Shown: piece by piece, positions 25,346 to 37,880 of the stretch | Layout: every line of letters begins with the position of its first letter | Position numbering within the stretch: the stretch's first letter is position 1 | Assembly: GCA_037074535.1 (NCBI GenBank) | Contig: CM073465.1 | Location: 59,055,949 to 59,119,948 of the forward strand | Reading direction: 5' to 3' | Source: Gleditsia sinensis | Taxonomy: Eukaryota; Streptophyta; Magnoliopsida; Fabales; Fabaceae | Length of the DNA: 64,000 nt | Made by a program: the position numbers and the translations under genes | The notes under the pieces: generated by a model | Told to the model about the DNA's origin: nothing | Databases searched by the model: none | What the model saw: only the letters and a program-made list of their open reading frames with translations

Positions 25346-28052
25346 CACGAAAATGTTCGTTAGGGTTTCCCAGCGGCCCTATTTGACCACCTGCTTGTTT
25401 GAATCACTCGAAATTGACGTCATCGCGTTCCTAACGAGTTCATCTTTCCAACGACCCCCTTTTATTGAATTTTCGTGACGGTCCTCAGTGTACATGAAAA
25501 TTCTCGTTAGGGTTTCTCGGCGGCTCGATTCGACCCCCGGTATGTCCGAATCACTCGAAAGGGACGTCATCGGCTTCCTAACCAGATGAACTTTCCAACG
25601 AGCCCGCTTTTTGTATTTTCGTGATGGTCATACGGATGCACGAAATGCCCGTTAGGGTTTCTCGGCGGCCCGATTCGAACCCTGTTATATCTGAATCACT
25701 CGAAACGGACGTCATTGCGTTCCGAACGAGTTCTTCTTTTTGGCGACCTCGTTTTCTCAAATTTTCGTGACGGTCCACCGAGAAACCCTAACGGGCATTT
25801 TCGTGCATCCGGATGACCGTCAGGAAAATTCGAGAAAGCAGAGTGGTTGGGAAGATAAACTCGTTAGGAACGCGATGTCGTCTGTCTCGAGTGATTCGGA
25901 CATGTCGGGGGTCGAATCGCGTTCCTTAAGAACTCCTCTTCCCAACGACTCCATTTTTTTAAAAAATTTCGTAGCGGTCATCCGGATGCAAAAAAATGCC
26001 TGTACGGTCTTCTCGGCGGCCCAATTCGACCCCCGGCACGTCCAAATCACTCGAAATGGACATCATCGCGTTCCTAACGATCTTTCCAATGACCCTACGT
26101 TTTCGTATTGTCGTTATCGTCATCCAGATGCACGAAAGTGATCGTTACGGTTTCCCAGCGGCTCGATTCGAACCCCGTTATGTCCGTATCACTCGTAATT
26201 GACATTATCGCGTTTCTAACGAGTTCATCATTTCAACGACCTTGCTTTTTCGACTATTCGTGACCCTTAGCCAGAAGCACGAAAATGCCCCTTAGAGATT
26301 CTCAGCAGCTCGATTCTACCGCCGGCATGTCTGTATTACTCGAAACGGACGTCATCGCGTTCCTTAAAAGTTTATCTTTCCAACAACTCCATTTTTTTCA
26401 AAATTTCGTGACGGTCATCCAGATGAACGAAAATGCCCGTTAGGGTTTCTCGGCGGCACGATTCAACCCATGGCATGTCCGAATCACTAGACGCGTTCCT
26501 AACGAGCTCATCTTCCCAACGACCCCGCCTTTACGAATTGCCGTGACGGTCATCTAGATGCACGAAAATGTTCGTTAGGGTTTCCTAGCGGCCCTATTTG
26601 ACCACCTGCTTGTTTGAATGACTCGAAATTGACGTCATCGCGTTCCTAACGAGTTCATCTTTCCAACGACCCTTTTTTATTGAATTTTCGTGACGGTCCT
26701 CAGTGTACACGAAAATTCTCGTTAGGGTTTCTCGGCGGCTCGATTCGACCCCCGGTATGTCCGAATCACTCGAAAGAGACGTCATCGGCTTCCTAACTTG
26801 TTGAAATTTCCATTGAGCCCGCCTTTTATATTTTCGTGACGGTCATACGTATGCACGAAATGCCCATTAGGGTTTCTCGGCGGCCCGATTCGAACCCTGT
26901 TATATCTGAATCACTCGAAACGGACGTCATTGCGTTCCGAACGAGTTCTTCTTCTCGACGACGTCGTTTTGTTAAATTTTCCTGACGGTCCGCCGTGAAA
27001 CCCTAACGGGCATTTTCATGCGTCCGGATGACCGTCAGGAAAATTCGAGAAAGCAGAGTGGTTGGGAAGATAAATTTGTTAGGATCGCGATGTCATCTGT
27101 CTCGAGTGATTCGGACATGTCGGGGGTCGAATCACGTTCCTTAAGAACTCCTCTTCCCAAGGACTCCATTTTTTTTGAAAATTTTGTAGCGGTCATCTGG
27201 ATGCAACAAAATGCCTGTACGGTCATCTCGGCGGCCCAATTAGACCCCCCCCACGTCCAAATCACTCGAAATGGACATCATCGCTTTCCTAACGATCTTT
27301 CCAACGACCCTACGTTTTCGTATTGTCGTTATCGTCATCCAGATGCACGAAAGTGACCGTTACGGTTTCTCGGCGGCTCAATTCGAACCCCCTTAAATCC
27401 GTATCACTCGTAATTGACATTATCGCGTTCCTAACGAGTTCATCATTCCAACGACGCCGATTTTTTGACTTTTCGTGACGCTTAGCCAGAAGCACGAAAG
27501 TGCCCCTTAGGGATTCTCAGCAGCTCGATTCGACCGCCGGCATGTCCGAATTACTCGAAACGGACGCCATCGCGTTCCTTAAAAGTCTATCTTTCCAACA
27601 ACTCCGTTTTTTTCAAAATTTCGTGACGGTCATCCAGATGAACCAAAACTCCCGTTAGGGTTTCTCGGCGGCACGATTCAACCCATGGCATGTCCGAATC
27701 ACTAGACGCGTTCCTAACGAGCTCATCTTCCCAACGACCCCGCCTTTCCGAATTGCCGTGACAGTCATCTGGATGCAAGAAAATGTTCGTTAGGGTTTCC
27801 CAGCGGCCCTATTTGACCACCTGCTTGTTTGAATCACTCGAAATTGACGTCATCGCGTTCCTAACGAGTTCATCTTTCCAACGACCCCTTTTTATTGAAT
27901 TTTCGTGACGGTCCTCAGTGTACATGAAAATTCTCGTTAGGGTTTCTCGGCGGCTCGATTTGACTCCCGGTATGTTCGAATCACTCGAAAGGGACGTCAT
28001 CGGCTTTCTAACCTGTTGAACTTTCAAACTAGCCCGCTTTTTATATTTTCGT

Positions 28053-28160
28053 GACGGTCATACGGATGCACGAAATGCCCGTTAGGGTTTATCGGCGGCC
28101 CGATTCGAACCCCGATTCGAGAAAGCATAGTGGTTGGGAAGATAAACTCGTTAGGAACGC
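28053..28160 (+). repeat. G/H fusion with 143-bp deletion
   Basis: Monomer G runs to CGATTCGAACCCC and then jumps near 28114 into the middle of the inverted part of H (GATTCGAGAAAGC). The interval between the flanking H units (26985 and 29272) is 2287 bp, that is two HORs minus 143 bp. The shared word ATTCGA at the joint suggests microhomology. Confidence 0.85.
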
Positions 28161-29271
28161 GATGTCGTCTGTCTCGAGTGATTCGGACATGTCGGGGGTC
28201 GAATCGCGTTCCTTAAGACCTCCTCTTCCCAACGACTCCGTTTTTTTTGAAAATTTCGTAGCGGTCATCCGGATGCAACAAAATGCCTGTACGGTCATCT
28301 CAGCGGCCCAATTCGACCCCCGGCACGTCCAAATCACTCGAAATGGACATCATCGCGTTCCTAACGATCTTTCCAAGGACCCTACATTTTTGTATTGTCG
28401 TTATCATCATCCAGATGCAAGAAAGTGACCGTTACGGTTTCTCGGCGGCTCGATTCGAACCCCGTTATGTCCGTATCACTTGTAATTGGCATTATCGCGT
28501 TCCTAACGAGTTCATCATTCCAACGACCCCGCTTTTTCGACTTTTCGTGACGCTTAGCCAAAAGCACGAAAATGCCCCTTAAGGATTCTCAGCAGCTCGA
28601 TTCGACCGCCGGCATGTCCGAATTACTCGTAACGGACGTCATCGCGTTCCTTAAAAGTTTATCTTTCCAACAACTCCGTTTTTTTCGAAATTTCGTGACG
28701 GTCATCCAGATGAACGAAAATGCCCGTTAGGGTTTCTCGGCGGCACGATTCAACCCATGGCATGTCCGAATCACTACACGTGTTCCTAACGAGCTCATCT
28801 TCCCAACGACCCCGCCTTTCCGAATTGCCGTGACAGTCATCTGGATGCACGAAAATGTTCGTTAGGGTTTTCCAGCGGCCCTATTTGACCACCTGCTTGT
28901 TTGAATCACTCGAAGTTGACGTCATCGCGTTCCTAACGAGTTCATCTTTCCAACGACCCCTTTTTATTGCATTTTCGTGACGGTCCTCAGTGTACATGAA
29001 AATTCTCGTTAGGGTTTCTCGGCGGCTCGATTCGACTCCCGGTTTGTCCGAATCACTCGAAAGGGACGTCATCGACTTCCTAACTAGATGAACTTTCCAA
29101 CGAGCCCGCTTTTTATATTTTCGTGACGGTCATACGGATGCACGAAATGCCCGTTAGAGTTTCTCGGCGGCTCGATTCAAACCCCGTTATATCTGAATCA
29201 CTCGAAACGGACGTCATTGCGTTTGGAACGAGTTCTTCTTTTCGACGACCTCGTTTTGTCAGATTTTTGTG

Positions 29272-29763
29272 ACGGTCCGCCGAGAAACCCTAACGGGCAT
29301 TTTCGTGCATCTGGATGACCGTCAGGAAAATTCGAGAAAGCAGAGTGGATGGGAAGATAAACTCGTTAGGAACGCGATGTCGTCTGTCATGAGTGATTCG
29401 GACATGTTGGGGCTCGGAACGCGTTCCTTAAGAACTCCTCTTCCCAACGACTCCGTTTTTTTTGAAAATTTCGTAGCGGTCATCTGGATGCAACAAAATG
29501 CCTATACGGTCATCTCGGCGGCCCAATTCGACCCACGGCATGTCCAAATCACTCGAAATGGACATCATCGCGTTCCTAACAATCTTTCCAATGACCCTAC
29601 GTTTTCGTATTGTCGTTATCGTCATCCAGATGCACGAAAGTGACCCTTACGGTTTCTCGGCGGCCCGATTCGAACCCCGTTATATCTGAATCACTCGAAA
29701 CGGACGTGATTGCGTTCTGAACGAGTTCTTCTTTTCGACGACCTCGTTTTCTCAAATTTTTGT
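29272..29763 (+). repeat. Short HOR, 492 bp (H A B/G)
   Basis: Monomer B switches in register to G near 29660 (CGGCGGCCCGATTCGAACC, then TTATATCTGAATC). Five monomers are lost relative to the canonical unit, so this is a deletion by unequal exchange. Confidence 0.88.
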
Positions 29764-30403
29764 GACGGTCCGCCGAGAAACCCTAACGGGCATTTTTCGT
29801 GCATCCGGATGACCGTCAGGAAAATTCGAGAATGCAGAGTGGTTGGGAAGATAAACTCGCTAGGAACGCGATGTCGTCTGTCTCGATTGATTCGGACATG
29901 TCGGGGGTCGGATCGCGTTCTTTAAGAACTCCTCTTCCCAACGACTCTGTTTTTTTTGTAAATCTCGTAGCGGTCATCCGCATGCAACAAAATGCCTGAA
30001 CGATCATCTCGGCGACCCAATTCGTCCCCCGGCATGTCCAAGTCACTCGAAATGGACATCATCGCGTTCCTAACGATCTTTCCAACGACCCTACGTTTTC
30101 GTATTGTCGTTATCGTCATCCAGATGCACGAAAGTGATCGTTACGGTTTCTCGACGGCTCGATTCGACCCTCGGTATGTCCGAATCACTCGAAAGGGACG
30201 TCATCGGCTTCCTAACTAGTTGAAGTTTCCAACGAGCCCGCTTTTTATATTTTCGTGACGGTCATACGGATGCACGAAATGCCCGTTAGGGTTTCTCGGC
30301 GGCCCGATTCGAACCCCGTTATATCTGAATCACTCGAAACGGGCGTCATTGCGTTCCGAACGAGTTCTTCTTTTCGACGACCTCGTTTTCTCAAATTTTT
30401 GTG
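29764..30403 (+). repeat. Short HOR, 640 bp (H A B/F G)
   Basis: Monomer B switches in register to F near 30168 (GGCTCGATTCGACCCTCGG). It lies directly beside the 492-bp variant, so 29.3-30.4 kb is a local hot spot of exchange. Confidence 0.88.
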
Positions 30404-31578
30404 ACGGTCCGCCGAGAAACCCTAACGGGCATTTTCGTGCATCCGGATGACTGTCAGGAAAATTCGAGAAAGCAGAGTGGATGGGAAGATAAACTCGTTA
30501 GGAACGCGATGTCGTCTGTCATGAGTGATTCGGACATGTTGGGGCTCGGATCGCGTTCCTTAAGAACTCCTCTTCCCAACGACTCCATTTTTTTAAAAAA
30601 TTTCGTAGCGGTCATCCAGATGCAAAAAAATGCCTGTACGGTCATCTTGGCGGCCCAATTCGACCCCCGGCACGTCCAAATCACTCGAAATGGACATCAT
30701 CACGTTCCTAACGATCTTTCCAACGACCCTACGTTTTCGTATTGTTGTTATCGTCATCCAGATGCACGAAAGTGATCGTTACGGTTTCTCGACGGCTCGA
30801 TTCGAACCCCGTTATGTCCGTATCACTCGTAATTGACATTATCGCGTTCCTAACGAGTTCATCATTCCAACGACCCCGCTTTTTCGACTTTTCCTGACGC
30901 TTAGCCAGAAGCACGAAAATGCCCTTTAGGGATTCTCAGCAGCTTGATTCGACCGCCGGCATGTCCGAATTACTCGAAACGGACGTCATCGCGTTCATTT
31001 CGTGACGGTCATCAAGATGAACGAAAATGCCCGTTAGGGTTGCTCGGTGGCACGTTTCAACCCATGGCATGTCCGAATCACTAGACGCGTTCCTAACGAG
31101 CTCATCTTCCCAACGACCCCGCCTTTACGAATTGCCGTGACGGTCATCTGGATGCACGAAAATGTTCGTTAGGGTTTCTCAGCGGCACTATTTGACCACC
31201 TGCTTGTTTGAATCCCTCGAAATTGACGTCATCGCGTTCCTAGCGAGTTCATCTTTCCAACGACCCCTTTTTATTGAATTTTCGTGACAGTCCTCAGTGT
31301 ACATGAAAATTCTCGTTAGGGTTTCTTGGCGGCTCGATTCGACCCCCGGTATGTTCGAATCACTCGAAAGGGACGTCATCGGCTTCCTAACCAGTTGAAC
31401 TTTCCAACGAGCCCGCTTTTTATATTTTCGTGACGGTCATACGGATGCACGAAATGCCCGTTAGGGTTTTTCGGCGGCCTGATTCGAACCCCGATATATC
31501 TGAATCACTCGAAACAGACGTCATTGCGTTCCGAACGAGTTCTTCTTCTCGACGACCTCGTTTTGTCAAATTTTTGTG
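30404..31578 (+). repeat. HOR with 40-bp deletion in monomer C (1175 bp)
   Basis: Monomer C jumps near 30996 from ATCGCGTTC directly to ATTTCGTGACGG, losing the AAAAGTTTATC part. The rest is canonical. Confidence 0.85.
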
Positions 31579-34008
31579 ACAGTCCGGCAAGAAACCCTAA
31601 CGGGCATTTTCGTGCATCCGGATGACCGTCAGGAAAATTCGAGAAAGCAGAGTGGTTGGGAAGATAAACTCGTTAGGAACGCGATGTCGTCTGTCTCGAG
31701 TGATTCGGACATGTCAGGGGTCGAATCGCGTTCCTTAAGAACTTCTCTTCCCAACGACTCCGTTTTTTTTCAAAATTTTGTAGCGGTCATCCGGATGCAA
31801 CAAAATGCCTGTACGGTCATCTCGGCGGCCCAATTCGACCCCCGGCACGTCCAAATCAATCGAAATGGACATCATTGCGATCCTAACGATCTTTCCAACG
31901 ACCCTACGTTTTCGTATTGCCGTTATCGTCATCCAGATGCACGAAAGGGACCGTTACGGTTTCTCGACGGCTCGATTCGAACCCTGTTCTGTCCGTATCA
32001 CTCATAATTGACATTATCGCGTTCCTAACGAATTCATCATTCCAACGACCCCGCTTTTTCGACTTTTCGTGACGCTTAGCCAGAAGAACGAAAATGTCCC
32101 TTAGGGATTCTCAGCAGCTTGATTCGACCGCCGGCATGTCCGAATTACTCGAAACGGACGCCATCGCGTTCCTTAAAAGTTTATCTTTCCAACAACTCCG
32201 TTTTTTTCAAAATTTTGTGACGGTCATCAAGATAAACGAAAATGCCCGTTAGGGTTGTTCGGCGGCACGATTCAACCCATGGCATGTCCGAATCACTAGA
32301 CGCGTTCCTAACGAGCTCATCTTCCCAACGACTCCGCCTTTACGAATTGCCGTGACGGTCATCTGGATGCACGAAAATGTTCGTTAGGGTTTCTCAGCGG
32401 CACTATTTGACCACCTGCTTGTTTGAATCACTCGAAATTGACGTCATCGCGTTCCTAGCGAGTTCATCTTTCCAACGACCCCTTTTTATTCAATTTTCGT
32501 GACAGTCCTCAGTGTACATGAAAATTCTCGTTAGGGTTTCTTGGCGGCTCGATTCGACCCTCGGCATGTTCGAATCACTCGAAAGGGACGTCATCGGCTT
32601 CCTAACCAGTTGAACTTTCCAACGAGCACGCTTTTTATATTTTCGTGACGGTCATACGGATGCACGAAATGCCCGTTAGGGTTTTTCGTCGGCCTGATTC
32701 GAACCCCGATATATCTGAATCACTCGAAACAGACGTCATTGCGTTCCGAACGAGTTCTTCTTCTCGACGACCTCGTTTTGTCAAATTTTCGTGACGGTCC
32801 GCCGAGAAACCCTAACGGGCATTTTTGTGCATCCGGATGACCGTCAGGAAAATTCGAGAAAGCAGAGTGGTTGGGAAGATAAACTCGTTAGGAACGCGAT
32901 GTCGTCTGTCTCGAGTGATTTGGACATGTCGGGGGTCGAATCGCGTTCCTTAAGAACTCCTCTTCCCAACGACTCCGTTTTTTTTGAAAATTTCGTAGCG
33001 GTCATCCGGATGAAACGAAATGCCTGTACGGTCATCTCGGCGGCGCAATTCGACCCACAGCACGTCCAAATCACTCGAAGTGGACATCATTTCGTTCCTA
33101 ACGATCTTTCCAACGACCCTACGTTTTCGTATTGTCGTTATCGTCATCCAGATGCACGAATGTGACCATTACGGTTTCTCGGCGGCTCGATTCGAACCCC
33201 ATTATGTCCGTATCACTCGTAATTGACATTATCGCGTTCCTAACGAGTTCATCATTCCAACGACCCCGCTTTTTTGACTTTTCGTGACGCTTAGCCAGAA
33301 GCACGAAAATGCCCCTTAAGGATTCTCAGCAGCTCGATTCGACCGCCGGCATCTCCGAATTACTCGAAACAGACGTCATCGCGTTCCTTAAAAGTTTATA
33401 TTTCCAACAACTCCGTTTTTTTCGAAATTTCGTGACGGTCATCCAGATGAACGAAAATGCCCGTTAGGGTTTCTCGGCGACACGATTCAACCCATGGCAT
33501 GTCCGAATCACTAGACGCGTTCCTAACGAGCTCATATTCCCAACGACCCCGCCTTTACGAATTGCCGTGACGGTCATCTGGATTCATGAAAAAGTTCGTT
33601 AGGGTTTCTCAGCGGTCCTATTTGACCACCTGCTTGTTTGAATCACTCGAAATTGACGTCATCGCGTTCCTAACGAGTTCTTCTTTCCAACGACCCCTTT
33701 TTATTGTATTTTCGTGACAGTCCTCAGTGTACATGAAAATTCTCGTTAGGGTTGTTTGGCGACTCGATTCGACCCCCGGTATGTCTGAATCACTCGAAAG
33801 GGCCGTCATCGGCTTCCTAACCAGTTGAACTTTCCAACGAGCCCGCTTTTTATATTTTCGTGACGGCCATACGGATGCACGAAATGCCCGTTAGGGTTTC
33901 TCGGCGGCCCGATTCGAACCCCGTTATATCTGAATCACTCGAAACGGACGTCATTGCGTTTCGAACGAGTTCTTCTTTTCGACGACCTCGTTTTGTCAAA
34001 TTTTCGTG

Positions 34009-35114
34009 ACGGTCCGCCGAGAAACCCTAATGGGCATTTTCGTGCATCCGGATGCAACAAAATGCCTGTACGGTCATCTGGGCGGCCCAATTCGACCCCC
34101 GGCACATCCAAATCACTCGAAATGGACATCATCGCGTTCCTAACGATATTTCCAACGACCCTACGTTTTCGTATTGTCGTTATCGTCATGCAGATGCACG
34201 AAAAATGAATGTTACGGTTTCTCGGCGGCTCGTTTCGAACCCCGTTATGTCTGTATCACTCGTAATTGACATTATCGCGTTCCTAACGAGTTCATCATTC
34301 CAACGACCCCGCTTTTTCGACTTTTCGTGACGCCTAGCCAGAAGCACGAAAATTCCCCTTAGGGATTCTCCGCAGCTCGATTCGACCGCCGGCATGTCCG
34401 AATTACTCGAAACGGACGCCATCGCGTTCCTTAAAAGTTTATCTTTCCAACAACTCCGTTTTTTTCAAAATTTCGTGACGGTCTTCCAGATGAATGAAAA
34501 ATGCCCGTTAGGGTTTCTCGGCGGCACGATTTAACCCATGGCATGTCCGAATCACTAGACGCGTTCCTAACGAGCTCATCTTCCCAAGGACCCTGCCTTT
34601 ACGAATTGCCGTGACGGTCATCTGGATGCACGAAAATGTTCGTTAGGGTTTCCCAACGGCCCTATTTGACCACCTGCTTGTTTGAATCACTCGAAATTCA
34701 CGTCATCGCGTTCCTAACGAGTCGATTTGACCACCTGCTTGTTTGAATCACTCGAAATTGACGTCATCGCGTTCCTCACGAGTTCATCTTTCCAACGACC
34801 CCCTTTTTATTGGATTTTCGTGACGGTCCTCAGTGTACATGAAAATTCTCGTTAGGGTTTCTCGGCGGCTCGATTCGACCCCCAGTATGTCTGAATCACT
34901 CGAAAGGGACGTCATCGGCTTCCTAACCAGTTGAACTTTCCAACGAGCCGACTTTTTATATTTTCGTGACGGTCATACGGATGCACGAAATGCCCGTTAG
35001 GGTTTCTCGGCGGCCCGATTCGAACCCCGTTATATCTGAATCACTCGAAACGGACGTCATTGCGTTCTGAACGAGTTCTTGTTTTCGACGAGCTCGTTTT
35101 GTCAAATTTTCGTG
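34009..35114 (+). repeat. HOR with H/A fusion and internal E duplication (1106 bp)
   Basis: H enters its inverted part but at the palindrome CATCCGGATG (34045-34054) continues as direct monomer A (CAACAAAATG). Most of the inverted monomer is lost. In monomer E, TTTGACCACCTGCTTG recurs at 34665 and 34726, a 61-bp tandem duplication. Confidence 0.87.
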
Positions 35115-37875
35115 ACGGTCCGCCGAGAAACCACAACGGGCATTTTCGTGCATCCGGATGATCATCAGGAAAATTCGAGAAAGCAAAGTGGTTGGGAAGA
35201 TAAACTCGTTAGGAACGCGATGTCGTCTGTCTCAAGTGATTCGGACATGTCGAGGGTCGAATCGCGATCCTTAAGAACTCCTCTTCCCAACGACTCCGTT
35301 TTTTTTGAAAATTTTGTAGCGGTCTTCCGGATGCAACAAAATGCCTGTACGGTCATCTCGGCGGCCCAATTCGACCCCCGGCACGTCCAAATCACTCGAA
35401 ATGGACATCATTGCGATCCTAACGATCTTTCCAACGACCCTACGTTTTCGTATTGTCGTTATCGTCATCCAGATGCACGAATGTGACCGTTACGGTTTCT
35501 CGGCGGCTCGATTCGAACCCCATTATGTCCGTATCACTCGTAATTGACATTATCGCGTTCCTAACGAGTTCATCATTCCAACGACCCCGCTTTTTCGACT
35601 TTTCCTGACGCTTAGCCAGAAGCACGAAAATGCCCCTTAGGGATTCTCAGCAGCTCGATTCGACCGCCGGCATGTCCGAATTACTCGAAACGGACGCCAT
35701 CGCGTTCCTTAAAAGTTTATCTTTCCAACAACTCTGTTTTTTTCGAAATTTCGTGACGGTCATCCAGATGAACGAAAATGCCCGTTAGGGTTGTTCGGCG
35801 GCACGATTCAACCCATGGCATGTCCGAATCACTAGACGCGTTCCTAACGAGCTCATCTTCCCAACGACCCCGCCTTTACGAATTGCCGTGACGGTCATCT
35901 GGATGCACGAAAATGTTCGTTAGGGTTTCTCAGCGGCACTATTTGACCACCTGCTTGTTTGAATCACTCGAAATTGACATCATCGCGTTCCTAGCGAGTT
36001 CATCTTTCCAACGACCCCTTTTTATTCAATTTTCGTGACAGTCCTCAGTGTACATGAACATTCTCGTTAGGGTTTCTTGGCGGCTCGATTCGACCCTCGG
36101 TATGTTCGAATCACTCGAAAGGGACGTCATCGGCTTCCTAACCAGTTGAACTTTCCAACGAGCCCGCTTTTTATATTTTCGTGACGGTCATACGGATGCA
36201 CGAAATGCCCGTTAGGGTTTTTCGGCGGCCTGATTCGAACCCTTATATATCTGAATCACTCGAAACAGACGTCATTGCGTTCCGAACGAGTTCTTCTTCT
36301 CGACGACCTCGTTTTGTCAAATTTTTGTGACGGTCCGCCGAGAAACACTAACGGGCATTTTCGTGCATCCGGATGACCGTCAGGAAAATTCGAGAAAGCA
36401 GAGTGGATGGGAAGATAAACTCGTTGGGAACGCGATGTCGTCTGTCTCGAGTGATTCGGACATGTCGAAGGTCGAATCGCGTTCCTTAAGAACTGCTCTT
36501 CCCAACGACTTCGTTTTTTTTGAAAATTTCGTAGCGGTCATCCGGATGCAACAAAATGCCTGTACGGTCATCTCGGCGGCCCAATTCGACCCCCGGCACG
36601 TCCAAATCACTCGAAATGGACATCATCGCGTTCCTAACGATCTTTCCAAGGACCCTACATTTTCGTATTGTCGTTATCGTCATCCAGATGCACGAAAGTG
36701 ACCGTTACGGTTTCTCGGCGGCTCGATTCGAACCTCGTTATGTCCGTATCACTTGTAATTGACATTATCGCGTTCCTAACGAGTTCATCATTCCAACGAT
36801 CCCGCTTTTTCAAATTTTCGTGACGCTTAGCCAAAAGCACGAAAATGCCCCTTAAGGATTCTCAGCAGCTCGATTCGACCGCCGGCATGTCCGAATTACT
36901 CGAAACGGACGTCATCGCGTTCCTTAAAAGTTTATCTTTCCAACAACTCCGTTTTTTTTGAAATTTCGTGACGGTCATCCAGATGAACGAAAATGCCCGT
37001 TAGGGTTTCTCGGCGGCACGATTCAACCCATGGCATGTCTGAATCACTAGACGCGTTCCTAACGAGCTCATCTTCCAAACGACCCTGCCTTTATGAATTG
37101 CCGTGACGATCATCTGGATGCACGAAAATGTTCGTTAGGGTTTCCCAGCGGCCCTATTTGACCACCTGCTTGTTTGAATCACTCGAAATTGACGTCATCG
37201 CGTTCCTAACGAGTTCATCTTTCCAACGACCCCTTTTTATTGAATTTGTGTGACGGTCCTCAGTGTACATGAAAATTCTCGTTAGGGTTTCTCGGTGGCT
37301 CGATTCGACCCCCGGTATGTCCGAATCACTCGAAAGGGACGTCATCGGCTTCCTAACCAGTTGAACTTTCCAACGAGCCCGCTTTTTATATTTTCGTGAC
37401 GGTCATACGGATGCACGAAATGCCCGTTAGGGTTTCTCGGCGGCCCGACTCAAACCCCGTTATATCTTAATCACTCGAAACGGACGTCATTGCGTTCCGA
37501 ACGAATTCTTCTTTTCGACGACCTCGTTTTGTCAAATTTTCGTGACGATCCGCCGAGAAACCCTAACGGGCACTTTCGTGCATCCGGATGACTGTCAGGA
37601 AAATTCGAGAAAGCAGAGTGGTTGGGAAGATAAACTCGTTAGGAACGCGATGTCATCTGTCTCGAGTGATTCGGACATGTCGGGGGTCGGATCGCGTTCC
37701 TTAAGATCTCCTCTTCCCAACGACTCCGTTTTTTTTGAAAATTTCGTAGCGGTCATCCGGATGCAACAAAATACCTGTACGGTCATCTCGGCGGCGCAAT
37801 TCGACCCCCGGCACGTCCAAATCACTCGAAATGGACATCATCGCGTTCCTAACGATCTTTCCAACGACCCTACGT

Positions 37876-37880
37876 TTTCG
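37876..37880. repeat. TSD of solo LTR copy 2, left (TTTCG)
   Basis: TTTCG abuts the TG terminus at 37881 and is repeated at 41596-41600. It is the same word at the same monomer A position as in copy 1. Confidence 0.9.

Larger units (their letters stand above)
15949..37880. repeat. Satellite HOR array, block 2
   Basis: H units start at 16832, 18046, 19261, 20476, 21691, 22906, 24561, 25770, 26985, 29272, 29764, 30404, 31579, 32794, 34009, 35115, 36330 and 37545, with one truncated H near 28.1 kb. Copies up to 22905 are canonical. Between 22906 and 35114 several are rearranged and are described separately. The interval 11897-16832 is one HOR (1214 bp) once the LTR and one TSD are removed. The 24561 copy is 1209 bp because of a 6-bp deletion in E near 25345. 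Confidence 0.95.
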
